From: Sycobia sp. Sy_11 | Taxonomy: Eukaryota > Arthropoda > Insecta > Hymenoptera > Epichrysomallidae | Direction: 5' to 3' | Assembly (NCBI GenBank): GCA_018907035.1 | Contig: JACCIC010000037.1 | Location: 1,667,501-1,731,500, forward strand | DNA length: 64,000 nucleotides | Shown: positions 49,103-61,745 of the stretch, piece after piece | Position numbering within the stretch: position 1 is the first letter of the stretch | How the letters are laid out: each line of letters opens with the position of its first letter | Made by a program: the position numbers and the translations under genes | Notes under the pieces: generated by a model | Told to the model about the DNA's origin: nothing | The model's database searches: none | What the model saw: the letters and a program-made list of their open reading frames with translations, nothing else

Positions 49103-50755
49103 GCGAGTGTATTAGCGGCCAAATTTGTACGCCGCAATACGTCGTCGGTTGGCGCGTATTCTGGATGAGTGAGCAGGCAAGTCTACACGATATTCGACGT
49201 ATTTTCAAAGTTTATACATTGTTGTAGGGTTAAAGGATTGGTGGTTTATAATATGCACGATGCCGGAGAAAAGATCGAATGGCTGGGTAGAAAGGTAGCG
49301 GAGCAACATTGTATCGAATGTTTCTTATTCGTCGATAACTTGTCGAATTTACGTTTCATTTTCTTCTACGGATGAAGGTGGTATTAATGAATATACATAG
49401 ATCAAAATACAATATTTAACGGAAGATATTGAAAACTTTTAGGACAATAAAGAACATTCATAAAATTTTTAAATAGTCCCAAAAATCGAAACTGTAAGGT
49501 CTCCCATTGGTTAAATAAAACAGAACATTGTACCTGAACTCTGTAAAAATATAAAAAAATGCTCACCATATATTGTATCCCTCTTAAAATTTTTATAACG
49601 AACCTTTTGAATATCAGAAAATTTACATAATTGCCAAACAGAGATCATTCGTTACTTCTGAAAAAATAAATAGAAAACTATATCTATGACTGAGCGACGT
49701 ATTAATTATTTCTATGGAATTTACTGTATCAATATAGTTAATTTTATTATTTTATCGCAAATTAGGATCAAATCTATCAAACCGATCATTGTGTGATCAT
49801 TATAATTTCTTTTTATATTGACTTTCAAAGAGTAATGATGAAAGTGTTTACAATACACGTATTTATTGCGATTTTGATTACGTAAATCATACAAGCATTA
49901 ACGATAAGAGACCTTAAGGAAGTCCTTTGAAATCCGCTAATCTGCTGGTTTCGGTATTACCGACCAATATCGGATCCTCTCGGTCCTTCGAAACTAAAGC
50001 TAAATCTGTGCGAGTCAACGAAATTCCGTCCCCGTCAATAAGTTGACAAACTTATATGTTTGCGTGTACGCAAAGACTCACTCATCGAGAGAAAAGCAAT
50101 TCCCAAGACGCGTGGCAATAATTTAGTTCTCGTCGACGAAAAGCGATTCGATCTCTCCTTTGGCATCCGAGAGTACGCAGACAATTAATATACTGCATGG
50201 TTAATTCAATCAGCTGGATGATTAGAATTATGCGCAGGATTTAACAGCAAGAATGATAGAGTTATAAGAAAATGTTATTAAGGGAGAAAGAGAAAACTAT
50301 AATGGTCAGCCACTAGCCTATCGGAAATATTGCGGGTATATACCAGCATGAGGCTGTTTATGGTTTTTTTTAATTTGTGTTAGTAACAGCATGTTAAGGG
50401 ATTAAATATAGAAAGAGGTATAGAGTGAGAGTGAGAAAATGAAAATGGCGGAAAGAGAGATAGAGAGAATTATATATAGACAAGCAAAAATGTGGCTCTA
50501 GTTCCTCTTCGAACCTACGAGGAACTCGAATGCCTTGGCGCATTTCATCTACATATATTGTAGTATAATACAAAATACGCTTTAAAGGTTAAATTTCAAG
50601 TCGTTTTTACGCTTTATATTAACAACTGCCAGAGCGCACAATACGTAAGAAACGTATACAATCAAGAAAAAAAGCTTTTAGAATATCGCATCCTCTCCAG
50701 ATTTATATTTTAATGTATTATATTTATAGATATTTTATTTATTACGATCAAACGT

Positions 50756-50758
<3 letters not shown>

Positions 50759-50805
<47 letters not shown>
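50759..50805. repeat. (TA)n microsatellite
   Basis: Pure TA dinucleotides. Confidence 0.95.
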
Positions 50806-50806
<1 letters not shown>

Positions 50807-53007
50807 CTTTCTATTACGGCCAGGCTTTAATTAATTGTAGCGAGAGTTAGAGAACACACAGAATTCAATATGCTCGAAGTTTGCATACGCGCACACTTAG
50901 GCGAGAAATCGTCAAGATCCTAAATCAACTGGGTATATAGTACGTATATATATTATACTGTTAAAAAACAGTTTAAAAAATTAAATAACAGTTAAATAAC
51001 AGTTTAAAAAATTCGATACAGCTTTTTTTGCCAAGCATTTTTCTAGGATTTGTGAACACTGACCAAATTTAATTATGTATATAAAGTATAGAAGCCGATG
51101 CTTTCAAATATAACTGCAAAATACACATAATGTATATATCTACTTAAATGTAAATTCAACTAAATTTTTGACAAATTTCTTACAGTTTGTTTATTTAAAA
51201 AATGATAGATTTTTTCGGAACTCTTTTAAACTGTATAAATAAGAAAGAAAACAGAAAAATGTAAAACGTAAAACTGGAGAAACTATAGGACTGAAAAAAG
51301 AGGTAAATGTATACGTTTTTACTGAATATTTAAAAAAACAATTAAAAAAATTTTTCGAATTAGAGCAAATACTGTAAGAGTCATTTTTTAATGCATTCCA
51401 AAGGAAGTCTTCGGGGGAACAGAATGGAAGAAACATTAGCTTAGAGTCAGGCGTGTGTGAGTCAATGCAGCATGCAAGATTGGTCTGTTGTTTTCCGTCC
51501 CAACCATTTAAACCCCTTTTCCCTACCCCCTGATTTATTCATTACCCGTTTCTTTCAACATAACTGCAAAGCAGTTTCGATGTACAACTAGTTTTTATGA
51601 CGCTAGCATTCATTGTATTTTCTTTTTTTTCTTTTACAATTAATCGTTCACTTCATTGGCTGAGGATCGCCAGTGTAACAGCGCGGAACATTAAATTTGT
51701 TTTAGCTATACGTTGTCATCGAGTTACAAAGTTTCTCATCAAAAATATTACTCGTGTGGTGTACATTTTTTTTTGCTACTTCGAGTTGATATGAGATCTG
51801 TGTGTCAGTTCATTTTTATGATATGCTGTATCGTATTTATTTCGTAACTTTTTTTTTAACAGGAATCTCGCGTTATGTTTTTAATGGTTTTTGAGTTTTT
51901 CTGCTCGTGTTTCATCTTTTATTAATGATTTAATGCATAATAGATTATATTTGGATTTATCCGCTTGCGTTTGACAAACATACGTTTTTGAAATACAATT
52001 ATTTGAATGAGAAGCAAAAAACGAGATACGAAAGAAAATTAACTGAAACCAAAGATGTTTCCTTCAACTTTAGATACATAGTATTAATGTTCCAAAATAT
52101 AGTTTACAACATTTATTCCTGTAAAAGGTGACCTTGAGAGTAAAAATTAATAAAACAGATAAAAGATTTAAGACAACGAGCGTTTGAATAATGTTTTACT
52201 CTCAAAGACCCTTCGCATTAGATAATCAAAAATACACAATCAACATGACATTATATAAATTACTAAAATTTAGCTCAGACAAATGCTTAACAAAACAAAT
52301 TTTTTTATTTAAAACAAAAAACAAAATTGAAAATAAAACTTCTGTAAAAAATGTAAAAGAAAATTAGACATTGGTGCAATCGAATGTATGATTTGGTCTA
52401 TTGTTTGTTCCGTGTTCTGTCAGTTATGGTTATGTGTTTGCCTTCGTATATTGTATATGTCAGTATATGTGAGTAAATATGTGTACTTGTGTGAGTAAAT
52501 GCCGATCGATTCGTTCGCTTAGATTCGACAAATTATCGTTTCATCGCTATTCCGCTGCCCATTAGACTGGCTCACATAGATAAATGAAAACCTCTTTTTA
52601 ATAATTTTAAGAGAATAAATGATCGCGGTAATAGATCCAAAAATGCGCCAAGCTTTTATTTGAACTACGCTGAAAATCTTACGATACGAGATTCAATTCC
52701 CGCATTCGGTCACACAAGCACAATTCAATATATATCTTTAATATTTTTTTAGTATGCGTGTAAGTGTATTAATATTTATACATCTATTACAAAAATAAGA
52801 AATATATACAAATACATATAAAAATTCACATGCGCTTGCTCAAAGCCCCATCTCCTACTGCTGTAAAAATAATCACAGTGTCACTTTTGTCAAAAAGAAA
52901 AAATTAATCGAATTAGTGAGTAAAATACATATACTAATAAAAATCATAAAATAACACTGCTGCTCTTATACAAAGCGACAGTACGGCAGGGCAAAAACAA
53001 TGTTACG

Positions 53008-53009
<2 letters not shown>

Positions 53010-53057
<48 letters not shown>
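53010..53057. repeat. (TA)n microsatellite
   Basis: Pure TA dinucleotides. Confidence 0.95.
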
Positions 53058-53059
<2 letters not shown>

Positions 53060-55642
53060 ACAACAGCATGCTATTCATGTTTTATGCGCGAGATTTTTTT
53101 TGCTCTGGTACTGGCACTTGGTACGTGAATTGCAAGCACTTATAGCTGAAAATTAATATAGCAATTATCGGCATATAATTGACATCTCCACGTTCGCAAA
53201 ACGGAAAGGTGGCAGATACAGACAGAGATATTAGAAAAGAAAACGATAGAGAAGAAAGAGAGAGAGAGAGGCAGAGTCAGTTAGCGCTTAACTAGCTGAC
53301 GTATTAAACGAGTCAATACTACAGGAAGTGAGTTAGGATTATTTGATCAGTATTAAGAGAAGGTAAGATGTATAATTTGAACTCGAGTAGATGGGAATGG
53401 CAGAGATCTTAGAATAATCTCTTGTTAACAAATAATTTAATTAAATAAAGTTAATAAATCCTTTTCTTTCTCTTTTTTTTATTACTTTTTGTACCGCATT
53501 AAAATAACAACTGAAGGCTTGAGATAGATATTTAATAGTTATTGATTAAATTACAATTGTAATGACACAGAGATAGATATTAAGCAAATTATAAAAAAAA
53601 TTAATAATGAATAAAACAGTACTACTTGGCATTACACTACAACCATTCGCTAAAACGTTATATATATTAAAGTAACTTATTTGGTTTTACTTCTAGCATC
53701 CAATTGATCGAAATGTTTATTTTCTTTTATGGTTTTGTTTTTACTTTAATTCACGAAGTCAATTGGTTAAAATAAGTTGTAAAATGATTTATTAATTATT
53801 CATTTTATTATTGATTTGATTGGTCAATCAAGCAAAAGTGTCGATATCATAAAAAACATTTCGAACTATTAGATTCACTTGGAAGTCTAATTCATTATCT
53901 CTTAATAAATTGTAAATAAAAAACTGAAAAACGTGTTCGCATGTACTAATAATATATATATATTGATATCATTATACAAACAGGCAGCAAGCAGTTAATC
54001 CCGAGAACTCTCGAATAATTTGTGTTTCGAGTGTTATAATTATTTGCGAACACTATAACATTTGAAGGATCTAGGATGAAGGATGTAAAATTTCTTTAAA
54101 AAAAGGACGTAAGAATTGTTGACCTATACACTCGCAAGAAATAAATAAATCGCTTTTGAAAGAAAAGAAAAAAAAATTGTAAAATCCAGCGAATTATATG
54201 AAAAAAAATGAACTAAAATGCACGATTGATTAAAATTGAAATTAGAAAATAAAACTGCATGAATTTATTTATACCAAAAATATTGAAAATAATTACTGCT
54301 ATCGCTCGCAGAGTTGCCGAATGAATCTTTTTGCTTTTTTGCTAGCAAATTAATCTTCAATTTCTGTATAGTCACAAGCAAAATTAATAAAAAATATATA
54401 TATCTATAATAAAAAAGTAAGATGAGAAACTTCAAGATAATAAATTTTAGCTGTATAAAATAAGCGTTTCATATAGCGAGAATTGATGAGACAGCAATAA
54501 AAAAACAATCTAATTTGTTGTTTTAGTTTGATTTACATTCGTTTTATTTGAATTCCACCATCAAAATGTATCGCATGACCCGGCCTTAATGCAAGTCATT
54601 GCTATTACATAATCACAAATAGTGTTTATTATTACGATTATTTATTAACCATCCTCGTCGTTATTGGTAGGTATTCGTTTATTCTTGATATATTGTAATC
54701 GGTAATTATTATTATTAAAAATCAATCGAAAAATGTGTCGAACGATCGACCGATCGATCGATCGACCTTAATCATTATTATAATAATATATTATTCATTT
54801 ATCATATGTATCAATTTCACCTTGCTTTTATTTGCGATACTTATTCGTAACCATTTTTCATTTGCATGTTGCAGTTGACAATATTATATCACATTAGGCG
54901 CGCATATCGATTCTCGTTACTTTTTTTCTGTTTTTTTTTGTCGTTTGTTTTTCCATCTATTTGCTCCTTTCTTCTCTTAACCTCCTTAGATATATATATA
55001 TATATAGATTTTTATTTCTTTTATCGTTATTTTGTTCGTATAATATCGAAGGGATATAAACACACGGCGAATAGTAGATATACCGTCGGAAAAGAGTTTT
55101 GCGTGCTTGGAAAGTATTCTGGATTATAGAAACTGATGGATCGTAATAGGGTGGGTGGAGGGGGAGAAAAAGGGAATTAAGGAAAACAGTTCTGCTTTGC
55201 ATGGGCGAGCCCGGAGAAGAAAAGAAGAGAAAAGGAAACGATCGTTGGGGCTCTGAGAGATTGATTAAGGAGGTGATTGCGAACGTCAGATATTATGGTC
55301 CGGGAGCAAATCTCGAAGTTCCAACCTTGGGACGTATTCGCGTTTACGGAGCTTGAAGAGTTGCAGAGTTTGAAGAAGAAAAACGTAGGAGTAACGAGAA
55401 GAGCTCGCTTACTGTAACTACACGCGTGATTCACTTTATTCTTAATATAGTCGGCCTTTAACGCCGACAAACTAAAATATTCGGACATCCTTGGGTAAGG
55501 AATTCGACTTTTGCTACCGGCATCATCATTTCACTGGTAATACAAAATATAAACAATCAATTTGTTTGACCTATCTACTATCTATACATATGTCCGTATG
55601 TGCGTATGCATATAAAGACGAGGAAACGCACTTAGGGCGCGC

Positions 55643-55679
<37 letters not shown>

Positions 55680-55711
55680 ATTATTGTTGTTATTATTATT
55701 ATTAATTTATT
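55643..55711. repeat. (ATT)n-type microsatellite
   Basis: ATT units with a GTT interruption. Confidence 0.9.
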
Positions 55712-58187
55712 ATTAATTTCTTAATTTCTTTTTGTTCTATGTAATTCTATCAATATATGTAATAAAAGTTAAATTGTTCGCCAAATCAAAGTTGCCGCAA
55801 TCACTGAATAGTAAATAAAAAATTTAATTCCGGATATGTAAATATAACAGTAATAATATATAATATATATTTGAGACTATAAGTACTTAATTATGTGCTA
55901 GACTTACTAAATATAAATTCAAAGAAAATAACAAATAATAATATAACAATAGTGATAATAATTCATTTCATGATAAAAACAATATTGCTAATTAATGAAT
56001 AATAATGATAATATAGTTGTGATAAAATAAATATAATAGTAGTGCAGGCTATCATAATTAAACGTATGAATTTCCTAGTGGCATTACTGATCCACGTACA
56101 ACCGAATAACACGTTTACCTAAATCGAGTGCACGTCATTTGATTCATTAAATGCAGTGCTCGCGCAGAACTCAAAATATAATATAGTTATTTCATTTATT
56201 TATTTTTTATTTTCGTTTCTTTTCTATTTCTCCATTTTTATTTCATCGTATCTTTCGAAAATTAGTCTCTCATTCCTGATGCGTTTATCTAACACCTCTA
56301 TATAGAAAAACAAATTTTTTCTTTCATTCTGAGAAATGTCATTCTCTATACTAGGCGAGAGGAATCGTTTGTGAATTCTTTGCTTGTCATATGAGTCTTA
56401 CACAATTGGACGTTAGAGGATGGGAAAAGTGGGACAATTTTCTTTTTTTTGACAAACTCGTCATTTTGCCTTCCTTAAATCGCCTTTATAATCTAATCGT
56501 CTTATCTTATCTACTCGGTTCTCTTATTTTGTTATTCTTATATAGTTCTCGTTCGAAACGTTCTCTATATAGCCATCGCAGTCCAGTATGTATATAACAC
56601 TACCACACAATCGCCCACCACGCTATATGAAGTTATAATAGATTATTCCGTCGTCGCTTCGCTGCTCCTTGAGTAAAATATACAAATGCGAATATGTTAA
56701 TATATGGGCCCCTTATCGAGCAGTCCGCTCTAAGTCATCATAGTTGTGCATATTAATTAATTTTTATATTTTTGCCCTCTTACAAATTCATTGCGGAAAA
56801 TTACACGCGAACCGACGACGGAAGCGAGGTGCAAGGAGGAGGTGGAGACAGGGGAGCTTTTTCATTATTTTTTTTAAGGGAATGTCTGGAAATGTTTGCA
56901 ATCTACGTCGTTGTCGTGCGCGCGGCTACGGTTTTCTCCCGTTGCTTGGTTCTCGCCCCCCGTCCCGCGTTCCCATTCCTTTTCCGCGTTTTCTCTATCC
57001 CCGGATCTCCGTCCCATTTCTTTTTTCGTTGCAACCCACTCGATATGGCAGCATCGCAAAAAAATGGAACAGTTGTCGCCCGTTCAGACTATGTCGTCAA
57101 CGTACGCGCTTTCGTTTCGACCAGCGCGCACCGTCAAATGCGACCCTCGAAGAGCAGTTTCTCTCAGCTTTCCGCCGACTTGGCCCCTTGCGCGCGGCAG
57201 GGTAAAAATTTCCAGCTGGAAACAGTGACACGGACGTGTGCAGATTCGCGCATTATTCCGGCAGGAAAATATTTTTTTTCTGTTGTTGAGAAACAGAAAA
57301 GTCCGGGGTCACGTTTTTTCCGTTCTCCGTCCCTACCTACCATTGCGAACGATGAGAAATATTCTAGGATAAAAAATATATTCTATTCCCGTTCCCGCTC
57401 TACATCTGCCTATTCATTCCACCCGTCGCTCACGTTCTTTTAAATTTTATTTCTATAGTTTTCGATCATTACTCGTTCCGCCGTCCGTTTCTCGCATATA
57501 TTCTTGTGTACAACCGGCTTTCGATCCACGAGTGCTTATACAGAGGAACGTATCCCGTTTAGAGAAAAACGCTTTGTTTCCTTCTCCCTATGTGTCCGTG
57601 TGCGTGTGCGTGTGTGTGTGTGTATGTGTGCGTGTGCGTGTCTGTGTGTAGATTTGTATAGAAACGTCAAAGTTTATGTATACGTATATACGTAATCGCC
57701 TCGAATTTGTTTGCTAAAGGAAACTTTCCCGCTTGCGTACGCAATTCTATGACGAACAACTCGGTATTTACTGCACTGCCATACTCCATAACGGTGATTT
57801 CACCACCTTTTATTACGATTAACTCCTATATATGCAATTAACGTTACGTATTATCTTTTAGACTCGTCTATGAGAATATTATTATGTTCGCATAGAATCG
57901 AATATCGTGCGAGCCTTTCGGGCCCGACCCCATCACGATCCGCACTACTTGCATGCCGACGTCAAGCCCCCGGCACGTCTACTTTTCCATCGTACAAATA
58001 ATAATATAGTCACCAAGTCGTTGTTTGAGTTTTTTTATCCTTTGATTTCTAACACCCTCTTCGCATCCGTTTTCTCCCAATACGAGAAATACCCAAATAC
58101 TCGCGCACGTTATTTTGATCGTCCAAGCAACTCGGGTTAAAAGTATATAATTGCTATTTCCGTATTGTGCAAAAAAGAAATAAAGTT

Positions 58188-58193
58188 TTTATT
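58188..58193 (-). terminator. mbl: Possible poly(A) signal for the short mbl isoform
   Basis: AATAAA on the - strand about 810 bases past the alternative stop at 59001. It is the first perfect hexamer I noticed downstream on this strand; evidence is positional only. Confidence 0.25.
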
Positions 58194-59000
58194 CAATCCA
58201 TTCGAATAAAGCTTTCATTCGGTCAGTTGGTTACCAAAAATATCCCTTTCCTTTCTGCACAACTGCGCACGCGGTCGCGACTTCACTGTAAAAGTTGTTC
58301 AAAAAAATATCTGGTCAAAAGCGACTATTTTCCGCCTGCTTCTTTTTAAAAATTATAAATATCCAAATGGGAAACAATCTTGTTGCCAAAAATTACTGAA
58401 AGCTGTCAGATTCAGAATCAAATTTTAAAAATACTTTTAACGAAGTCCAGTAGTTTGTTAACTGGAGTAAGTTTAAGGTGATTTCAGTCATTGTTCAGCA
58501 ATATTTATGAAAATCTGGTAATTTACTGGAAAATGGATGTTTCTAGCAATGGCGATAATTTGTTAAAAGTTGCAGTTGTCAAAATTCTAAGAACGACGAG
58601 TGCATCAATGTCCATAGCCTTTGATACACCTTAACTGTTAAACTTTCGCCACGTTAACTCCTTTAAAAGTTGGCCATAAGTCCGAGTTTGACTAATGTAG
58701 TAAAATCCGGCAGATTTCGAGAAAAGCTTGGCAACAAAAATTCTTCCCACCATCGGTACATATCCGATTATAAACGACTTTGGTACGATACAAGAATAAT
58801 CCAGAACTATCGTAACCCATCACCCCAGGTTTCCAGTAAATACGACGTCGCGAGAAACCCACTGCTCCTGCCGTACGCGCGTATATCATCGTCTAACATC
58901 CGCGACTACGCAGAGAACGCGTAGCGTACAAAATAAAACCTGCACCGGCGTCGCGAAGGAAAGAAGAAAAAAAAGAACCCTATAGCCCGGCGCGCGCGAA

Positions 59001-59432
59001 CTACGTGCGGACGTAAATGGGGACGTAGGGCCCCTCGTAGTACGCGTGCACGTAGACGAGATTCTGGAGGGGGCTGTGGAGCGGGCCCGGATGGGGACTG
59101 TGGAGGGGCGCGCAGACCGAGGCGAGGGCCGCCCCGGTGCAGGAGTTGCTGTTGCCGTGCCTGGTCGCGGCCGCGGCGGCGATGGTGGTGGGCGAGGGTG
59201 ACTGATTACTGTGACCGGCGCACTGCGACTGCATCGTCGAGGCGGGCGAGAGGCGGCTCTGGGGCCCGGCCGGGCTGCCGCTCGCCGCTGCTGCCGCCTG
59301 ATAGACCTGCGTGTGTGGCGGCGGTGGGGGCCTGGGGGCCGTGGGCGGCCCGTGGCAGCCCTGGGCCGCGGCGGCGGCGGCCGCTGCCGCCGCCGCTGCC
59401 ACCTGGCGCATGTAGTTCGCTGGTAGACATAC
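59001..59432 (-). CDS. mbl: Muscleblind, alternative C-terminal extension (read-through of a 5' splice site)
   Basis: When the GTATGT donor at 59432 is not used, the frame stays open for 143 codons to a stop at 59003-59001. The sequence is Ala/Pro/Ser/Gln-rich: poly-Ala near its start, QGCHGPPTAPRPPPPPHTQ, SNQSPSPTTIAAAA, then an aromatic tail NLVYVHAYYEGPYVPIYVRT. GC content is very high and falls sharply after the stop, as expected for coding DNA. The isoform replaces fingers 3 and 4 and everything after with this tail. Drosophila mbl is known for alternative C-termini; whether this one is homologous to any of them I cannot tell. Confidence 0.75.
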   Translation of the reverse strand, partial: VCLPANYMRQVAAAAAAAAAAAAQGCHGPPTAPRPPPPPHTQVYQAAAAASGSPAGPQSRLSPASTMQSQCAGHSNQSPSPTTIAAAAATRHGNSNSCTGAALASVCAPLHSPHPGPLHSPLQNLVYVHAYYEGPYVPIYVRT

Positions 59433-59618
59433 CTCGAGCCGATCCGTGCGCGGCATCTTCTGCGGCATCGCCACCGTTTGGGGCACCACGCCGAGGGGAC
59501 TGCCGACTCCCGTCGGGTCCGCGGGCCCCATGATTGTCGGCATTATCGGGCTGGGCGCGAAGTACGGACTGTACGTGTTGCCGACCTGCGGCATGCCGGT
59601 CAAGTAGGGGTTTGTCGC
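59433..59618 (-). CDS. mbl: Muscleblind, linker exon before zinc finger 3
   Basis: The acceptor CTTGTTTCAG ends at 59619 and the donor GTATGT follows 59433. It is 62 codons in phase 0: ATNPYLTGMPQVGNTYSPYF, APSPIMPTIMGPADPTGVGS, PLGVVPQTVAMPQKMPRTDR, LE. It joins to VCREF to restore RTDRLEVCREF, the invariant start of finger 3 in muscleblind/MBNL proteins. The exon encodes the Pro/Gly-rich linker between the two finger pairs, which in MBNL proteins contributes to splicing activity. Confidence 0.95.
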
Positions 59619-60740
59619 CTGAAACAAGCAGCAGGAGAAGAGGGCGGGAGAAGGTTGTGGGTAAAACCGGAGCGTTAGTTACACTAATTATTATTGTCCT
59701 CCCCATCTGGTGATGGAGAGTTTTTTGTTTCTTTTTTTTCTTTGTTTTTTTAATTCTCATCATCTTAAACTAAACTTATCTATAATTGTTCGCATAGACC
59801 GAGCCTGGAAGCAACTTTTCTTTGACAATAAAACTGTATTGATTTTTAGAACTGCACAAATACAATTTTCATTAATGGTTATATATTTAATCTTGCTACC
59901 AAGATAGGTCAGAGTGATTCGTTAGAGCACATAGAGATTGAGGTAGCGAGGGAAGTGCAGAAATAGATAATTTTACGTCATTTGAGAGTTAGAAATATAT
60001 ATGCGCTATTTTCAGCTCTCTTATATCAATTAGTTGTTTCAGCTTTGGCAATTAATATAATTAATGTTTACTAATACATAAATAAATGTTTAGTCATCTT
60101 CATAAAACTTTAGATTAATAATATTTGCGAATTTTTGTTTATAAAAAGTTCAGTTATAGTGAGCTTACATTCGTGGTACGAATAAGCTCAGAGTTTTGTG
60201 GAAAAAAGATGTAAAATGAATGTATGTTTTTTTCTCTTGCTCTATAAATCATACACCTCGATCTATATTTGCTCTAACGGTATTACTGATATGAAGTACG
60301 AGGTTTTCGTTTCTTTGACGATAAGAAATTAATCGCGATCGCAAGCAAGAAAAGATAAATGCCGCATTATCGTACAAATAATAAAACACGATGAAAACGA
60401 AAACTGTAAACGGACGCCGTGCATGAGCGAGAAAACATAATTATCAGAGACGCGATTCAATATTCGCACACCTCGCGTGGCACGGAATGCCGTTTCACGA
60501 TTTATTAATACTCAATCTTCTCATAACAATAAGCTCCGCAGCTATATCAATGAAAAAAGAGACGGAAAAAGAAGCGCGGACGCCTCCAGCGATGGTGCGC
60601 GAACAACCACAGGATTCGTCTCAATTATAAATCGATCGTTTCATTCACCCTGTGCCCGCGACATGCTGAGACACTCAACGCGATATTTGTTTAATACCAA
60701 AATACATACACGTGTATATACGGTCATAATTTTATATAAT

Positions 60741-60745
<5 letters not shown>

Positions 60746-60797
<52 letters not shown>

Positions 60798-61046
60798 GTA
60801 TATATGCGTGTACACCTCTATATATTGCTGCAGCAGCTAATTTTCAGAAAAGCGAAGATATAGTTCATATTCAAGCGTAACTGAACGAGGGTGCGCAACA
60901 ATAATGACGAGAAAAAAAAGATATTATAAAATTGAAAACAGCGGGAAGATTAAAAAAGCTCGCTGATGTCTCGGTCTGATGAGTAAAAATCGAACGGGGA
61001 GAAAGAAGAGAAGAGAAAATGGCTGCAAAGAGCGGAGACTGCGATG

Positions 61047-61096
<50 letters not shown>
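60746..61096. repeat. Two (TA)n tracts
   Basis: TA at 60746-60791 and 61049-61096, in the mbl intron. Confidence 0.95.
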
Positions 61097-61098
<2 letters not shown>

Positions 61099-61552
61099 GA
61101 TCGATCAGCGAGCTTTTCATAATCTTTCCGAGTTTTTCCAGTACAGCGTATTAAAGGAAGCTTATATCAATGGCGCTGTAATTTTAGCCGCTTTTAAAAT
61201 ATATACAAACATCACAATCATGCAGAAAAAAAAAGATAATATCAATTCTGTATAGCCTCAATAATGGTGCTTCCTGTGCCATTCAAACGTCAACGATTTG
61301 CAAGCTTCCGCTTAATCGAGTACTAACTACGAGAAAAAAATATAGTCATTCGGCACAACGACCTGTATTTCATCTTGAAATGACTTTTTCCATAATTACA
61401 AAACATATGTTATTTAAAAATTAGAATGATAAACAACACTTTATTTATTTCAAAGTGTAAGAAAATTACACGTCGCTGTGCTAGAGCATATATTCAATAC
61501 TAAGAAATAATAAGTACTTAAAATAAGAAACAAAATTTAGATACATATGTAC

Positions 61553-61557
<5 letters not shown>

Positions 61558-61599
<42 letters not shown>
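61558..61599. repeat. (TA)n microsatellite next to the mbl cassette exon
   Basis: Pure TA dinucleotides about 66 bases after the cassette exon donor in the mbl direction. Confidence 0.95.
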
Positions 61600-61602
<3 letters not shown>

Positions 61603-61664
61603 AAAAAAGAGAAAAAAAGAAACAAAAAAAAATTAGTAAAGGCCAAACCAAAACCAGGAGTTAC

Positions 61665-61745
61665 CATAAGAGCGTGGGTAGCGAGCAGTTGCTGCTGGAT
61701 TTGCTGTTGAAGGTGCTGGTGTGATGGCGCAGGAGGTTGGGCCTC
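61665..61745 (-). CDS. mbl: Muscleblind, candidate Gln-rich cassette exon
   Basis: AG at 61747-61746 and donor GTAACT from 61664 bound exactly 81 bases, 27 codons, phase 0 at both ends: EAQPPAPSHQHLQQQIQQQL and LATHALM. All neighbouring mbl exons are also phase 0, so it can be included between PGQVPTV and ATNPYL without frameshift. GC content is above the flanks. The acceptor has only a modest pyrimidine tract, and the donor is GTAACT, both compatible with optional inclusion. Gln-rich segments fit the composition of muscleblind linkers. I do not recall this exact peptide. Confidence 0.6.

Larger units (their letters stand above)
47973..59000 (-). other. mbl: Large mbl intron plus probable 3' UTR of the short isoform
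   Basis: About 11 kb. Mostly AT-rich, with TA tracts at 48843-48889, 49036-49101, 50759-50805 and 53010-53057 and an (ATT)n near 55643-55711. GC-richer islands lie at 49.93-50.18, 55.19-55.42, 56.75-57.45, 57.90-57.99 and 58.80-58.93 kb. Being inside a splicing-regulator gene, these are candidates for regulatory elements, but I recognise none. The part next to 59001 is likely 3' UTR of the read-through isoform. Confidence 0.5.
59619..61664 (-). other. mbl: mbl intron
   Basis: About 2 kb. TA tracts at 60746-60791, 61049-61096 and 61558-61599. The last lies about 66 bases past the donor of the optional Gln-rich exon, after a T-rich stretch. No exon recognised. Confidence 0.65.

Noticed and set aside
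56772..57443. 223-codon + strand frame
   Set aside because: Starts at TTG, overlaps two other open frames in the same direction, and reflects low purine content rather than a gene.
57907..58140. + strand frame reading FRARPHHDPHYLHADVKPPA
   Set aside because: No splice signals in support, short GC-rich core only, and no family recognised.
59206..59763. 185-codon frame on the - strand and several + strand frames
   Set aside because: Shadows of the GC-rich mbl exon in other frames; the muscleblind frame is unambiguous.
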